Of a stretch of DNA of 64,000 nt, positions 45,970-54,216 are shown piece by piece (within the stretch, counting starts at the first letter, position 1; each line of letters starts with the position of its first letter). The stretch comes from Xanthobacter agilis. GTDB lineage: Bacteria > Pseudomonadota > Alphaproteobacteria > Rhizobiales > Xanthobacteraceae. The translations under genes were made by a program, and so were the position numbers. The stretch spans positions 124,001 to 188,000 of the forward strand of contig NZ_JABWGX010000005.1 in assembly GCF_021730435.1 (NCBI RefSeq). Direction: 5' to 3'. The notes beneath the pieces were generated by a model. That model had not been told where the DNA came from. It ran no database searches and saw only the letters and a program-made list of their open reading frames with translations.

Positions 45970-47268
45970 ATGACCACAGAACCGCAAGCCGATCCGCGCC
46001 CCGTGCGCACCGCCGCCGAACAGGCCTTCGCCGCGATGCTGGCGGCGGCGCCGGCCGACGGCTCCAGCCGCATCGGCGCGCTGCGCCGCGACGCGGCCGC
46101 AGCCTTCCTCCGGAACGGGCTGCCTCACCGGCGGGTCGAGGCGTGGCACTATACGGATCTCAGGGCCTTGCTGCGGGCGGCTCCGCCGCGCGCCCCTGGC
46201 GATGCCGCGCCGGCCGAGGCGATCGCCTTTCCGCGCGCGGCGCGCGTCACCCTCACCGATGGGACAGTGGGACCGCTGCCGGCGGATCTGCCGCCGGGGG
46301 TGAGCCTTCTGTCCCTCGCCGATGCCATCGCCGCCGATCATCCGTTGCTCGATCGGCTCGGGGCGGAGGCGCCGGACCGGTACGACGCCGCGCTGGCGCT
46401 CAACACCGCCCTGCTCGGATCGGGCGTGGTGTTGCATGTGGCGGCGGGTGTGACGGTGGAGCGGCCGATCCAGGTGGCCCAGGTGGTCACGGGCGGGACA
46501 TCCGTTTTCACGCGCCTCCTGGTGGTGGTGGAGGAGGGGGCATCCCTCTCCCTCATCGAGAGTTTCGAGGGGCCGGCCGGCGTGCCTTACCTCGACGACG
46601 CTGTGGCGGACGTGTTCGCGGGCGACGGCGCGGTGCTGGACCATGTGCGGGTTCAGGCGGAAGGGGCGGCGGCGACCCATCTCGGCACGCTGGGGATCGA
46701 GCTGGGCCGCGCCGCGCGCTACGACCTGTTCGTGCTGACCCTGGGCGCGGCCTTGTCGCGGCTGACCGTGCGTGGGCGCTTCGGCGGGCCCGGCAGCCAT
46801 ATGGGCGTGCGCGGAGCAAGCCTGCTCGCCGGCCGCTGCCATGCGGACGTGACCTTGTTCGTGGACCACGCCGTGGGGGGGTGCGACAGCCGGGAGCTGT
46901 TCAAAACGGTGCTGGCCGATGCCGCCCGCGGCGTGTTCCAGGGCAAGATCCTGGTGCGTCCGGATGCGCAGAAGACCGATGGCCGCATGATGAGCCAGGC
47001 CCTGCTGCTCTCGGGCGACGCGGAGATGGACAACAAGCCCGAGCTGGAAATCTTCGCCGACGATGTACAATGCGGCCACGGCGCCACGGTCGGCGCGCTC
47101 GACGGCAAGATGCTATTCTATCTCATGTCGCGGGGCCTGCCGCAGCGCGAGGCGGAGATGGTGTTGATCCAGGCCTTTGTCGGGGAAGCGGTGGAGCATG
47201 TGGCCGATCCGGCCGTGCGCGAGGTGCTGGTTGCCCGCATGGCGGCATGGCTCGCGGCCCGCGGCTAG
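45970..47268 (+). CDS. sufD: Fe-S cluster assembly protein SufD
   Basis: A 432-residue SufB paralog of the SufBCD scaffold. The N-terminal RRVEAWHYTDLRALL motif and the C-terminal SRELFKTVLADAARGVFQGK, PDAQKTDGRMMSQALLL and IFADDVQCGHGATVG with its conserved histidine fit SufD. ATG at 45970 is 10 nt after the sufC stop, so they are coupled. In many relatives sufS follows sufD; here a 369-bp non-coding gap with repeats follows. Confidence 0.94.
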   Translation: MTTEPQADPRPVRTAAEQAFAAMLAAAPADGSSRIGALRRDAAAAFLRNGLPHRRVEAWHYTDLRALLRAAPPRAPGDAAPAEAIAFPRAARVTLTDGTVGPLPADLPPGVSLLSLADAIAADHPLLDRLGAEAPDRYDAALALNTALLGSGVVLHVAAGVTVERPIQVAQVVTGGTSVFTRLLVVVEEGASLSLIESFEGPAGVPYLDDAVADVFAGDGAVLDHVRVQAEGAAATHLGTLGIELGRAARYDLFVLTLGAALSRLTVRGRFGGPGSHMGVRGASLLAGRCHADVTLFVDHAVGGCDSRELFKTVLADAARGVFQGKILVRPDAQKTDGRMMSQALLLSGDAEMDNKPELEIFADDVQCGHGATVGALDGKMLFYLMSRGLPQREAEMVLIQAFVGEAVEHVADPAVREVLVARMAAWLAARG

Positions 47269-47637
47269 AGCAGTTTCAGCAAAAGTGTGCAGCGGTTTTG
47301 CGTCTGAAATTGCGATAAAATAAGGAGCTAGAGCGTTTTCGGTGAACCGGAGTCCACCGAAAACGCTCTAGGCGCGGTGCCGGGCGCAGGTGCGGCCACA
47401 AGGCGCGGGCGGTGTGAAGGCGTTGCATGCACGGCCGTTTGGGCTGATATGGAAGGCGGCTCCCGGTCTTGCGGTGCAGCACGCCGACGTTTCGGTGTGC
47501 GGCGGCAGGGGCGGGCGCCCGGTGCCTGACTCCCAAGGCCGTGGTGCCCGAGGCCGTTACACCAAAGTTCGACATCTGGTCCCACATTTGGAAAACCGCC
47601 ATTCCGGCGCCCGGCCCATGGCACAGGATGTGTTCGC
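47269..47637. other. Gene-free gap where sufS is usually found
   Basis: 369 bp between sufD and the DUF59 gene. The first 103 bp form a mosaic palindromic repeat (see 47271-47371); the rest shows no gene and no recognisable remnant of a SufS-type cysteine desulfurase in any frame. An ATG at 47638 follows shortly after. Confidence 0.6.
47271..47371. repeat. Mosaic palindromic intergenic repeat
   Basis: Two adjacent modules. The first (47271-47327) begins GAGCAGTTTCAGCAAAAGTG and continues with CAGCGGTTTTGCG; the second is a near-perfect hairpin, CTAGAGCGTTTTCGGTG (47328-47344) and its exact reverse complement (47355-47371) around a 10-nt loop. TAGAGC and GCTCTA ends and AAAGTG/GTTTTG boxes are typical of intergenic mosaic repeats in rhizobial-type genomes. 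Probably a mobile or REP-like element present elsewhere on the chromosome; I cannot check the copy number. Confidence 0.8.
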
Positions 47638-48048
47638 ATGACCGAGACCCAGGCCCACGAGGCCACTCCCCAGGCCACCCCCGAGACCGCTCAGGACACC
47701 GGGGCCCTGCCGCAGAGCCATTCCAGCATCCCGCAGGATGAGCTGACGCGCCTGACCGAGGCGATTGTGGATGGCCTGAAGACGGTGTTCGATCCCGAGA
47801 TTCCCGTGGACATCTACGAGCTTGGCCTCATCTACAAGGTGGACATCGCCGACGATCGCGCGGTTGCGATTCTGATGACCCTGACCACCCCCAATTGCCC
47901 CGCCGCCGCCGAGCTGCCGGGCATGGTGGAAAGCGCGATCCTGGCGGTGCCCGGCGTGTCCGGCGCGAAGGTGGAGATCACCTTCGATCCGCCGTGGGAC
48001 CAGGGCCGCATGTCGGACGAGGCGCGCGCCACCTTGAACCTGTGGTGA
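47638..48048 (+). CDS. SUF system-associated DUF59/MIP18 protein (SufT-like)
   Basis: A 136-residue protein: a Gln/Thr-rich leader (residues 1-35) and a DUF59 domain with VFDPEIPVDIYELGLIY and TLTTPNCPAAAELP holding the conserved cysteine. Proteins of this family next to suf genes assist late Fe-S cluster maturation. It belongs to the suf cluster by position, although separated from sufD by a repeat-bearing gap. Confidence 0.88.
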   Translation: MTETQAHEATPQATPETAQDTGALPQSHSSIPQDELTRLTEAIVDGLKTVFDPEIPVDIYELGLIYKVDIADDRAVAILMTLTTPNCPAAAELPGMVESAILAVPGVSGAKVEITFDPPWDQGRMSDEARATLNLW

Positions 48049-48093
48049 GGCCGCCGCGCCGGCCGTCTGCCGCCGCGCGTGCTGGAGACGGGT

Positions 48094-48127
48094 CTTCATG
48101 GGCGTGAAGCCTTCATGGGCGTGAAGC
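48094..48127. repeat. Tandem duplication of a 17-bp palindromic unit
   Basis: CTTCATGGGCGTGAAGC occurs twice in direct succession (48094-48110, 48111-48127). Each unit contains the inverted repeat CTTCA...TGAAG, so the pair can fold in several ways. Confidence 0.8.
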
Positions 48128-48206
48128 GCGATGCGTGCCGCTGCGCCCGCCGCACCGCGCTTCGGCCGACGGGGCGGCGGGCGGTCTTCCTCCTGTGCCG
48201 TGGATG

Positions 48207-48230
48207 AAGGGCGCCCCGGAGGCGCCCTTT
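48207..48230 (+). terminator. Rho-independent-like terminator after the suf DUF59 gene
   Basis: AAGGGCGCC (48207-48215) pairs with GGCGCCCTT (48221-48229) around a 5-nt loop, followed by a short T tract. It lies about 160 bp past the stop of the DUF59 gene and could end the suf transcript before the facing c-di-GMP gene. Confidence 0.7.
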
Positions 48231-48459
48231 CGCGCGCTTGGGGCGTCATCGACCCGGCGGGAAACCGCGCGGGATCTGCGTTCATGATCGTGCCGTCACG
48301 CCGCAACCCAGAGCCTTCGGGTTCCGGCCGCCGGGCCATGAGGTTTTCTTGACTGGTGGTGGCCCGCGGGCCGTCATCGGCTCGCGGGGGCGTCTCGATC
48401 ACTCCCGCCCTCGCTCCCCCCGCTACGGCAAGGGGCCGTGGCCGCGATGGGGCCCGCCA

Positions 48460-51400
48460 TCACGACGTGGCGGCCGTTTCCAGGGAGGTCAGTGCTTCCA
48501 ATGCCACCTGCTTGTCGGGGAAACGGGCCTCGATGTCGGCCACCATCAGCGGGCGGCTGAACAGGAAGCCCTGTCCGAGGTCGCACGCGTGGCGCCGCAG
48601 GAAGTCATATTGCTCTTTCGTTTCGATGCCCTCGGCCACCACCTCCATGCCGAGGGCCTTCGCCACGGCGATGATGGCGACCGTGATCTCGCCGTCCGCC
48701 GCGGAGCGTGGCAGATCGCGGATGAAGCTGCGGTCGATCTTGAGCTTGGAGATCGGAAAGCGCTTCAGGTAGCCGAGCGAGGAATAGCCGGTGCCGAAAT
48801 CATCCAGGGCGATGCGCACCCCCATCTGGGAGAGGGCTTGGCACTTCTGCTCGGCGGCCGCGCGCGCTTCGAACAGCATGCCCTCGGTGATCTCCACCTC
48901 CAGCCGCTCGGGCGGCAGGCCGGTCCGGTGCAGCACTTCGGTGACCTTGACGCAGATGGCCTCGCGGCTGAATTGGCGGGGCGAGAGATTGACGGCCACA
49001 TAGTCGCAGACGATGCCGTCGCGGAGCCAGGCCGCCATTTGGCGGCAGGCTTCCTCCAGCACCCAGTCGCCCAGCGGGACGATAAGGCCGGTCTCTTCGG
49101 CAAACGGGATGAAGCGGTCGGGTGGCACCAGCCCGCGCGTCGGGCTGCGCCAGCGCACCAGGGCTTCGACGCCCCGGATATGCCCCGTCATCAGCTCCAC
49201 GCACGGCTGATAATGGATCTCGAACTCCTTGCGCGCCAAGGCGCGGCGCAGCTCGGTCTCCAGCTCGATGCGGGACTTGGCGCTTTGGGTGAGCTCCTGG
49301 GTATAGAAACTGTAGCTGCCGCGCCCGTTGCTCTTGGCCTCGAACAGGGCCGAATTGGCATGCTGCACCAGCTTCTGGGCGGTGTCGGCATCCTCCGGGT
49401 AAAGCGAGATGCCGACGCTCGCGCCCACATAGACTTCATGGCCGTCCGGAAACACATAGGGCGCGCCGAGCGCGGTGATGATGGCGGTTGCGGTTGCGGT
49501 TGCGTCCTGGGGACTCTTCCTCTCGTCGAGGATGACGAGGAATTCGTCGGCCCCGTAGCGGCCGAGGGTGCCGTTGCCGCCAAGGACGTTACGCATGCGG
49601 GCGGCTGACATCTGGAGCACCTGGTCACCGGCCACATGACCGTAGCTTTCGTTCACCGTCTTGAAGCGATCGAGGTCGACGCACAGCACGGCGCAGCGGG
49701 CGCCGGGGCGGTTTACGGCATGGTCGAGGAGGGAGGAAAGCAGGGTCCGGTTGGGCAGATCGGTGAGCGGATCGTAGTGGGCGATGCGGTCCAGCTCGAA
49801 CTCGGACCGCCTGATCGCAGTGATGTCGTGGAAGGCGCCGATGAAGTTCTGGGGCGCGCCATCGGCGTCATACACCGTGCTGATGACGAGCTGCTGTAGA
49901 AACACTTCTCCATTCTTGCGCCGGTTCCAGATCTCACCTTGCCAGATGCCATTCTTCTGAATGTCACGCCACATCTGGTGATAGAAGCTCGCGTCGTGGC
50001 GGCCCGACCGCATGACATGCATGTTTCGCCCCGCCACTTCGGTTTCCGTATAGCCGGTGATGCGGGTGAATGCGGGGTTGACGGTGGAGATGGTTCCGCT
50101 GAGGTCGGTGACTACCAGTCCCTCGTTCGAGTTGGCGAAGACGGCCGCGGTGAGGCGCAGATGGCGTTCGCTGCGCTTGCTCTCAGTCACGTCGGCGAGC
50201 ATCCCGACCAGCCTTTCGACCATGCCGTTCCGGTCACGCTTGGCCCAGCCGCGGAGCCGGAAGTCGTGATAGGAGCCGTCGACGTGACGGATGCGCACAT
50301 CCACTTCGAGCAGGTCAAGGCCAGCGTTGCGCAGGCTGTGCCAGGCCTGACGGAACAGGGGGCGATCCTCGGGATGCAGCAGGTCGCACCACAGACGGGC
50401 GAGGTCGATCGGGGCATCGGGCGACAAGCCCAGCAGCGCGTGGCAGCGGGTGGAGAGATAGAGCGCCGCCCCGCTGCGGCGCCAGTCCCAGACGCCCTGC
50501 TCGGTGCTGCGCACGGCGAGCTCGAAACGCTCCTGGCTTTCGAGCAGGGCCAGTTCCTGTGCCCGGCACTCCGACATGTCCTGGGCGACGACGATGAAGT
50601 AGTCCGGCGTGCCCTTGGCGGTCCGGGCGAGGGATGTGGTGCAGGCGAGCCAGACTTCCGAGCCGTCCTTGCGGGTGTGGCGCTGTTCCGTCTGCACGTT
50701 CGGCACCTCGCCGGTGAGCAGGGCACGCCACAGGCGAATGTCGTCGGCCCGTTCGTCGGGCCGGCGCACCGCGCCGTAAAGGTGGCCCCACAACTCGGCC
50801 TTGGTGTAGCCGAGCAGGTCGCAGAAGGTCTGATTGACGTTGAGGAATGTGTCGTCCAGGCCGACATGGGCGAGGCCGACGGCCGCCTGCTCGAAGGTGG
50901 AGCGGAAGCGGATCTCCGCGTGATCGAGCGCGCGTGCCTGGGCCATGATGCGCGCCGTCGCCCGCCGCTTGGCGGATTCGGTGACGGCAAAGCCGATGGC
51001 GAACGCGAGCACCAGGGACAGCCCCGCCACCGCCGCGGACAAGCCGGCGAGGGTCTGGGCATCGCCCAGCACTTCGTCGATATCGATCTTCGCGACGAGA
51101 TCGGCGGGCGTGCCCGGCAGGTGGCGCCGGAATGCGAGCACCGGGCGGCCGAGGTGGTCGGTTCCGATTCCCATCTGGCTGCCGTTGGGCGTGGCGGCGA
51201 AGTCATAGCTGCGCGCGTTGATGGTGGTCCGCAAGGGCGCCGCGCCGTCGCCCCTCTGCGGCGAGGTGATGACCCAGCGTCCATCGGCGGCGGGGCGGAT
51301 GAAGAAGATGTCGGCGCTCTTTGAGCCGCGCAAGGTGTCCGCCAACAGCGGGTAGATGAATTGCGACGCCGCTGTTTCCGCCAGCAGAACGCCTTGGACG

Positions 51401-52140
51401 GAGCCCGTCTTGTCGGCGGCATCGACGATGGGGGCGAGAATGCCGCTGCGGATATCGTCGTTGCCGGCATCCCAGAGCGGCACGAACGCGGGGCGCCGCG
51501 TCTCGACCACCTGGCGCAGGATGTCGGGCAGATTCGGTGGCGCGGCCCAGCCCTTCGCGGTGCCGAGGATCCGCCGTCCGCCGGCGTCGAAGACCTGGAA
51601 CGCGGAGAAGTCGAAGCTGACGGTGGCCTGTTGCAGCAGGGTGCGCGCCTCGCCTTCGGCGGGGCCGGCGCGGCCGATCTCATGGTCGCGGATGGCGGCG
51701 GACAGCGCGGGAAGGGCGGCGAGCGCCTGGGTGGCGGTGGTTCGCAGATCGCGTTGCCGCAGCAATGTGCGGCCCTGTACCTCTGTCACTCCGGACAGAT
51801 AGCGGCGGTTGTCATTGAGCAGGCGCCGCGAGGCGGTGTCGTAGGTATAGGCGATGCCGGCCACCACGGCGATGCTCAGAGCCAGCGTGGCGATGGCGAC
51901 GTGCACGAGCCTGGGCGTGAACCTGCGGCCACGCGCCCCACCGCGGTTGATGCGCCGCAGGATCAGCAGCAGCAGCGGCGCCGAGAAGGCGACGAAAAGG
52001 GCATTGCGATAGGGGCTGATCGCCGTCGCCACGTCCGGTCCGATAAGGCGGGAGAGCAACGCATCCGGAACGAGCAGCCAAGTGCCTGCGGTGACCACAT
52101 AGGCGATCGTCAGGGCCAGGTTTTGACTGCGAATGAACAT
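48460..52140 (-). CDS. Membrane PAS-GGDEF-EAL cyclic di-GMP protein
   Basis: A 1226-residue sensor. Three N-terminal membrane helices (about 7-25, 46-62, 80-100) precede a periplasmic or extracytoplasmic sensing region (about 105-365), another helix (about 371-393), three PAS domains (about 405-780), a GGDEF domain (about 785-945) and an EAL domain (about 955-1210). The EAL phosphodiesterase residues look complete: EALVRW, NLSPRQF, EITEG, DDFGTGYSSL, KLKID, and VAEGIET. The GGDEF motif is degenerate (GRYGADEFL has GADEF), so it probably does not make c-di-GMP and may instead bind GTP to regulate the EAL. Convergent with the suf DUF59 gene and divergent from sufA. Confidence 0.9.
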   Translation of the reverse strand: MFIRSQNLALTIAYVVTAGTWLLVPDALLSRLIGPDVATAISPYRNALFVAFSAPLLLLILRRINRGGARGRRFTPRLVHVAIATLALSIAVVAGIAYTYDTASRRLLNDNRRYLSGVTEVQGRTLLRQRDLRTTATQALAALPALSAAIRDHEIGRAGPAEGEARTLLQQATVSFDFSAFQVFDAGGRRILGTAKGWAAPPNLPDILRQVVETRRPAFVPLWDAGNDDIRSGILAPIVDAADKTGSVQGVLLAETAASQFIYPLLADTLRGSKSADIFFIRPAADGRWVITSPQRGDGAAPLRTTINARSYDFAATPNGSQMGIGTDHLGRPVLAFRRHLPGTPADLVAKIDIDEVLGDAQTLAGLSAAVAGLSLVLAFAIGFAVTESAKRRATARIMAQARALDHAEIRFRSTFEQAAVGLAHVGLDDTFLNVNQTFCDLLGYTKAELWGHLYGAVRRPDERADDIRLWRALLTGEVPNVQTEQRHTRKDGSEVWLACTTSLARTAKGTPDYFIVVAQDMSECRAQELALLESQERFELAVRSTEQGVWDWRRSGAALYLSTRCHALLGLSPDAPIDLARLWCDLLHPEDRPLFRQAWHSLRNAGLDLLEVDVRIRHVDGSYHDFRLRGWAKRDRNGMVERLVGMLADVTESKRSERHLRLTAAVFANSNEGLVVTDLSGTISTVNPAFTRITGYTETEVAGRNMHVMRSGRHDASFYHQMWRDIQKNGIWQGEIWNRRKNGEVFLQQLVISTVYDADGAPQNFIGAFHDITAIRRSEFELDRIAHYDPLTDLPNRTLLSSLLDHAVNRPGARCAVLCVDLDRFKTVNESYGHVAGDQVLQMSAARMRNVLGGNGTLGRYGADEFLVILDERKSPQDATATATAIITALGAPYVFPDGHEVYVGASVGISLYPEDADTAQKLVQHANSALFEAKSNGRGSYSFYTQELTQSAKSRIELETELRRALARKEFEIHYQPCVELMTGHIRGVEALVRWRSPTRGLVPPDRFIPFAEETGLIVPLGDWVLEEACRQMAAWLRDGIVCDYVAVNLSPRQFSREAICVKVTEVLHRTGLPPERLEVEITEGMLFEARAAAEQKCQALSQMGVRIALDDFGTGYSSLGYLKRFPISKLKIDRSFIRDLPRSAADGEITVAIIAVAKALGMEVVAEGIETKEQYDFLRRHACDLGQGFLFSRPLMVADIEARFPDKQVALEALTSLETAATS

Positions 52141-52363
52141 CTCGAACTCAAACTCTCGATCGGAACGGGCGATGATGGGTCAGTCGATGGCAAAACAATG
52201 CAGCGCAGGCTCCCTGTTGCCGATCCGGCCGCGCGCTGCGCGGTGACATACGATGGCCTATGGTCCAATGAGCGGGATCCGGTGCCTTGCCGGCTCCGGT
52301 CCCAGCCACCACTTAAGGGCACAGCAGCGTCCCCAGCCGAGGGACGCGGACTGGAGCAATTTC

Positions 52364-52768
52364 ATGAGCGACGTTTCTCCGCCGCCGGGGGCCACACGTT
52401 CACGTCCACCGATACTCCGCATCACCGACGCGGCCGCCACGCGTCTGAAGGAGCTTCTGTCCATTGCCGAACGGCCCGGAGAGCTGGTCCGACTCGGCGT
52501 CGCCAGCGGCGGCTGCGCCGGCATGTCCTATACAATGGAGTATACCAATGACATCGGGCCGTTGGATACCGTCGTCGAGGACAAGGGGGTGCGCGTTGTG
52601 ATCGATTCCAAGGCGCTGATGTTCCTGCTCGGAACGGAGATGGACTTTCAGGTGGACAAAATGTCCGCGCAGTTTGTGTTCAATAATCCGAATCAGGTGT
52701 CTTCCTGCGGTTGCGGCGAATCGGTGTCCCTGGCCGCCGCGGACGTGTCGGCTTATCCCCAGCCCTGA
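52364..52768 (+). CDS. A-type Fe-S cluster carrier (SufA/ErpA family)
   Basis: A 134-residue HesB/IscA-fold protein that carries Fe-S clusters to targets. LRITDAAATRLKELLSIAE begins the domain; the three cluster-binding cysteines are in GGCAGMSYT and SSCGCGES. A 25-residue unstructured leader precedes it. ATG at 52364 follows GGAGCAATTTC. In related genomes this gene ends the suf operon; here a 3.7-kb c-di-GMP gene on the opposite strand separates it, so it needs its own promoter. Confidence 0.9.
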   Translation: MSDVSPPPGATRSRPPILRITDAAATRLKELLSIAERPGELVRLGVASGGCAGMSYTMEYTNDIGPLDTVVEDKGVRVVIDSKALMFLLGTEMDFQVDKMSAQFVFNNPNQVSSCGCGESVSLAAADVSAYPQP

Positions 52769-52827
52769 TCGGTGCGGGCGTGGGCACGGCGGGCGCGTGG
52801 GCGTATCGTGCCGGGGCTGGTGGCGAC

Positions 52828-53159
52828 GCGGACGTGGCGAAATCGGTAGACGCAGCAGACTTCAATTGGAGTGCCCGCGGGGAAATCCGCGGCGTAGAAC
52901 CGCTCAAAGTCGGGGAACGCTAACGGGCGAAGGCCCCAGGCCAATCCCGAGCCAAGCCGCCGGCCGAGACCTGTGCCCGGCCGGGGGAAGGTGTAGAGAC
53001 TGGACGGGCGGCGCCTAAAGCCCCGTTGCCACAGGCAAACGGGGCCATGGCGAAGGGACAGTCCAGACCACGAACGCCAGGGGCGGCGGCGAAAGCCGAA
53101 GTGGTACGAAAATCTGCCTCCCTCTGGGAGTACGGGTTCGAGTCCCGTCGTCCGCACCA
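52828..53159 (+). tRNA. tRNA-Leu (UAA), interrupted by a group I intron
   Basis: Exon 1 is 52828-52862 and exon 2 is 53109-53159. Spliced, they form an 86-nt class II tRNA: acceptor GCGGACG/CGTCCGC, anticodon stem GCAGA/TCTGC with a 7-nt loop CTTAAAA giving anticodon TAA, a long variable arm CTCCC-TCT-GGGAG, T arm ACGGG-TTCGAGT-CCCGT, and encoded ACCA. The intron lies between U34 and A35, the site used in cyanobacteria and plastids. The intervening 246 nt have a group I core (see next entry). Confidence 0.9.
52863..53108 (+). ncRNA. Self-splicing group I intron (IC3-like) in tRNA-Leu(UAA)
   Basis: A 246-nt intron. Exon end ACTT pairs with the internal guide GAGT (within GGAGTG), placing the last exon U opposite G, the invariant U-G splice pair. 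Core elements in order are TCAAAGTCGGGGAACGCTAA (P3/P4 strands, about 52903), CAATCCCGAGCCAAGCC (52942-52958, the Q/R region), GTGTAGAGACTGGACGG (52991-53007, the S region) with P7 GACTG (52998-53002) pairing to CAGTC (53059-53063), and the terminal omega-G at 53108. Core blocks closely resemble the Azoarcus tRNA-Ile and cyanobacterial tRNA-Leu introns. No homing endonuclease frame is present. Exact splice sites are inferred from the guide and tRNA folding. Confidence 0.87.
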
Positions 53160-53524
53160 CGTTCCAGAACCATTTTCCGAAATCATGTTCCTGCGGCTTC
53201 TTCACGCGGCTTCACGGCGCCCCGTCTGTCCCGGAAGGTCCGGTCCGCGGGCGGATGCGGCCAAGATCTGTCGCGGAAAGCGGCGCGCAGGTGTAAAATA
53301 CAACCTAAACGTGCTAGCTCGCCTCGATCAATCGGTCGATACCACGCCCGGCGGTACCGAAGCCGGTTTCGACATGTGCTCCTCGATGCGGACCTGCGGC
53401 GATTTCGGCGCGGTGACCGCAGGCGATGGATGCGGTGTCGGATGTCCCGCCGGAGCCGTGACGTCCCCGCGTTCCGCCGATGCACCGCATCGTGTCATCC
53501 TGCCTTGATCCGAGGTTTCCTTCG
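53160..53524. other. Gene-free stretch between tRNA-Leu and the IalB-like gene
   Basis: 365 bp with no convincing gene. An AT-richer patch (GTGTAAAATACAACCTAAAC near 53292) could hold the promoter of the ialB-like gene, and a CGATCAATCGGTCGAT palindrome-like motif lies near 53326. No obvious terminator follows the tRNA. Confidence 0.4.
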
Positions 53525-54178
53525 ATGGCCTCTCCCGTTCGTCTTTCCGAATCCCGTCGCCGCCCGGTCCTGGTCCCGCTCCTGGCGGCGGCGCTGAGCC
53601 TCCCCCTGGTGACGGGCTGCGGTACGGCCTTCGCCCAGGCCACCGGCACGCCCGCTGCCGCGCAGGCCAAGAAGCCCGCAGCGACGGCGCCGGCTTCTGC
53701 TGCCCCTGCGGCTACGGCCGACGCCGGCAACCCGCAGGCTACCACCGCCACCTATGGCGACTGGGTGGTGCGTTGCGTGGTGCCACAGCCCCAGGCCCCG
53801 CGCGTCTGCGAGGCGGTGACGGGTGTCCAGGCCCAGGGCCAGCAGGGCCTCCTGGCGCAGGTGGTGGTGGGCCGCCCGGCCAAGGACCAGCCGGTGCACC
53901 TCATCGTGCAGCTTCCGGCCGGGGTATTCCTGCCGCCGGGCACGACGCTCTATCTCGACGAGAAGGCGCAGAGCGGCATTGCTGCCGCCTTTTCCACCTG
54001 TCCGCGGGGCTGCTTCGCGGATGCGGAGCTGAAGGCCGATCAGCTTTCCGCCCTCAAGGCGGCCAAGGGCCCCGGCCGGCTGGAATTCGTGGACGGCGCC
54101 CACAAGCGCATCGCGGTGCCGATTTCCCTCAACGGCTTCGCCGCCGCCGCCGAAGCAGCCCTCAATCCCAAGGACTGA
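53525..54178 (+). CDS. Invasion-associated locus B (IalB)-like protein
   Basis: A 217-residue exported protein. After a signal segment (LLAAALSLPLVTGCGTAFAQ, about residues 17-38) and an Ala/Pro/Thr-rich linker comes the IalB domain beginning YGDWVVRCV and including ACEAVTG-like and LPAGVFLPPGTTLY, CPRGCFADAEL and VPISLNGF segments. VTGC in the signal is a possible lipobox, so it could be a lipoprotein; an AFAQ site would give a soluble periplasmic protein. Bartonella IalB helps erythrocyte entry, but homologs here are general periplasmic proteins of unknown role. Confidence 0.8.
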   Translation: MASPVRLSESRRRPVLVPLLAAALSLPLVTGCGTAFAQATGTPAAAQAKKPAATAPASAAPAATADAGNPQATTATYGDWVVRCVVPQPQAPRVCEAVTGVQAQGQQGLLAQVVVGRPAKDQPVHLIVQLPAGVFLPPGTTLYLDEKAQSGIAAAFSTCPRGCFADAELKADQLSALKAAKGPGRLEFVDGAHKRIAVPISLNGFAAAAEAALNPKD

Positions 54179-54216
54179 GTCGGCGCCGCCCCGGCTGCAT
54201 CCGAACACTGCGGTCC

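Larger units (their letters stand above)
48049..48459. other. Intergenic region with terminator and tandem repeat
   Basis: 411 bp between the DUF59 gene and the convergent PAS-GGDEF-EAL gene. It holds a tandem 17-bp repeat (48094-48127) and a terminator hairpin (48207-48230). No gene is apparent. Confidence 0.55.

Noticed and set aside
47372..47637. Possible remnant of sufS between sufD and the DUF59 gene
   Set aside because: I compared all six frames with the conserved SufS landmarks (PLP lysine and cysteine loops) and saw none.
52711..52923. Small plus-strand frame over the tRNA-Leu 5' exon and intron
   Set aside because: It crosses structured RNA, has no ribosome site, and does not resemble a homing endonuclease.
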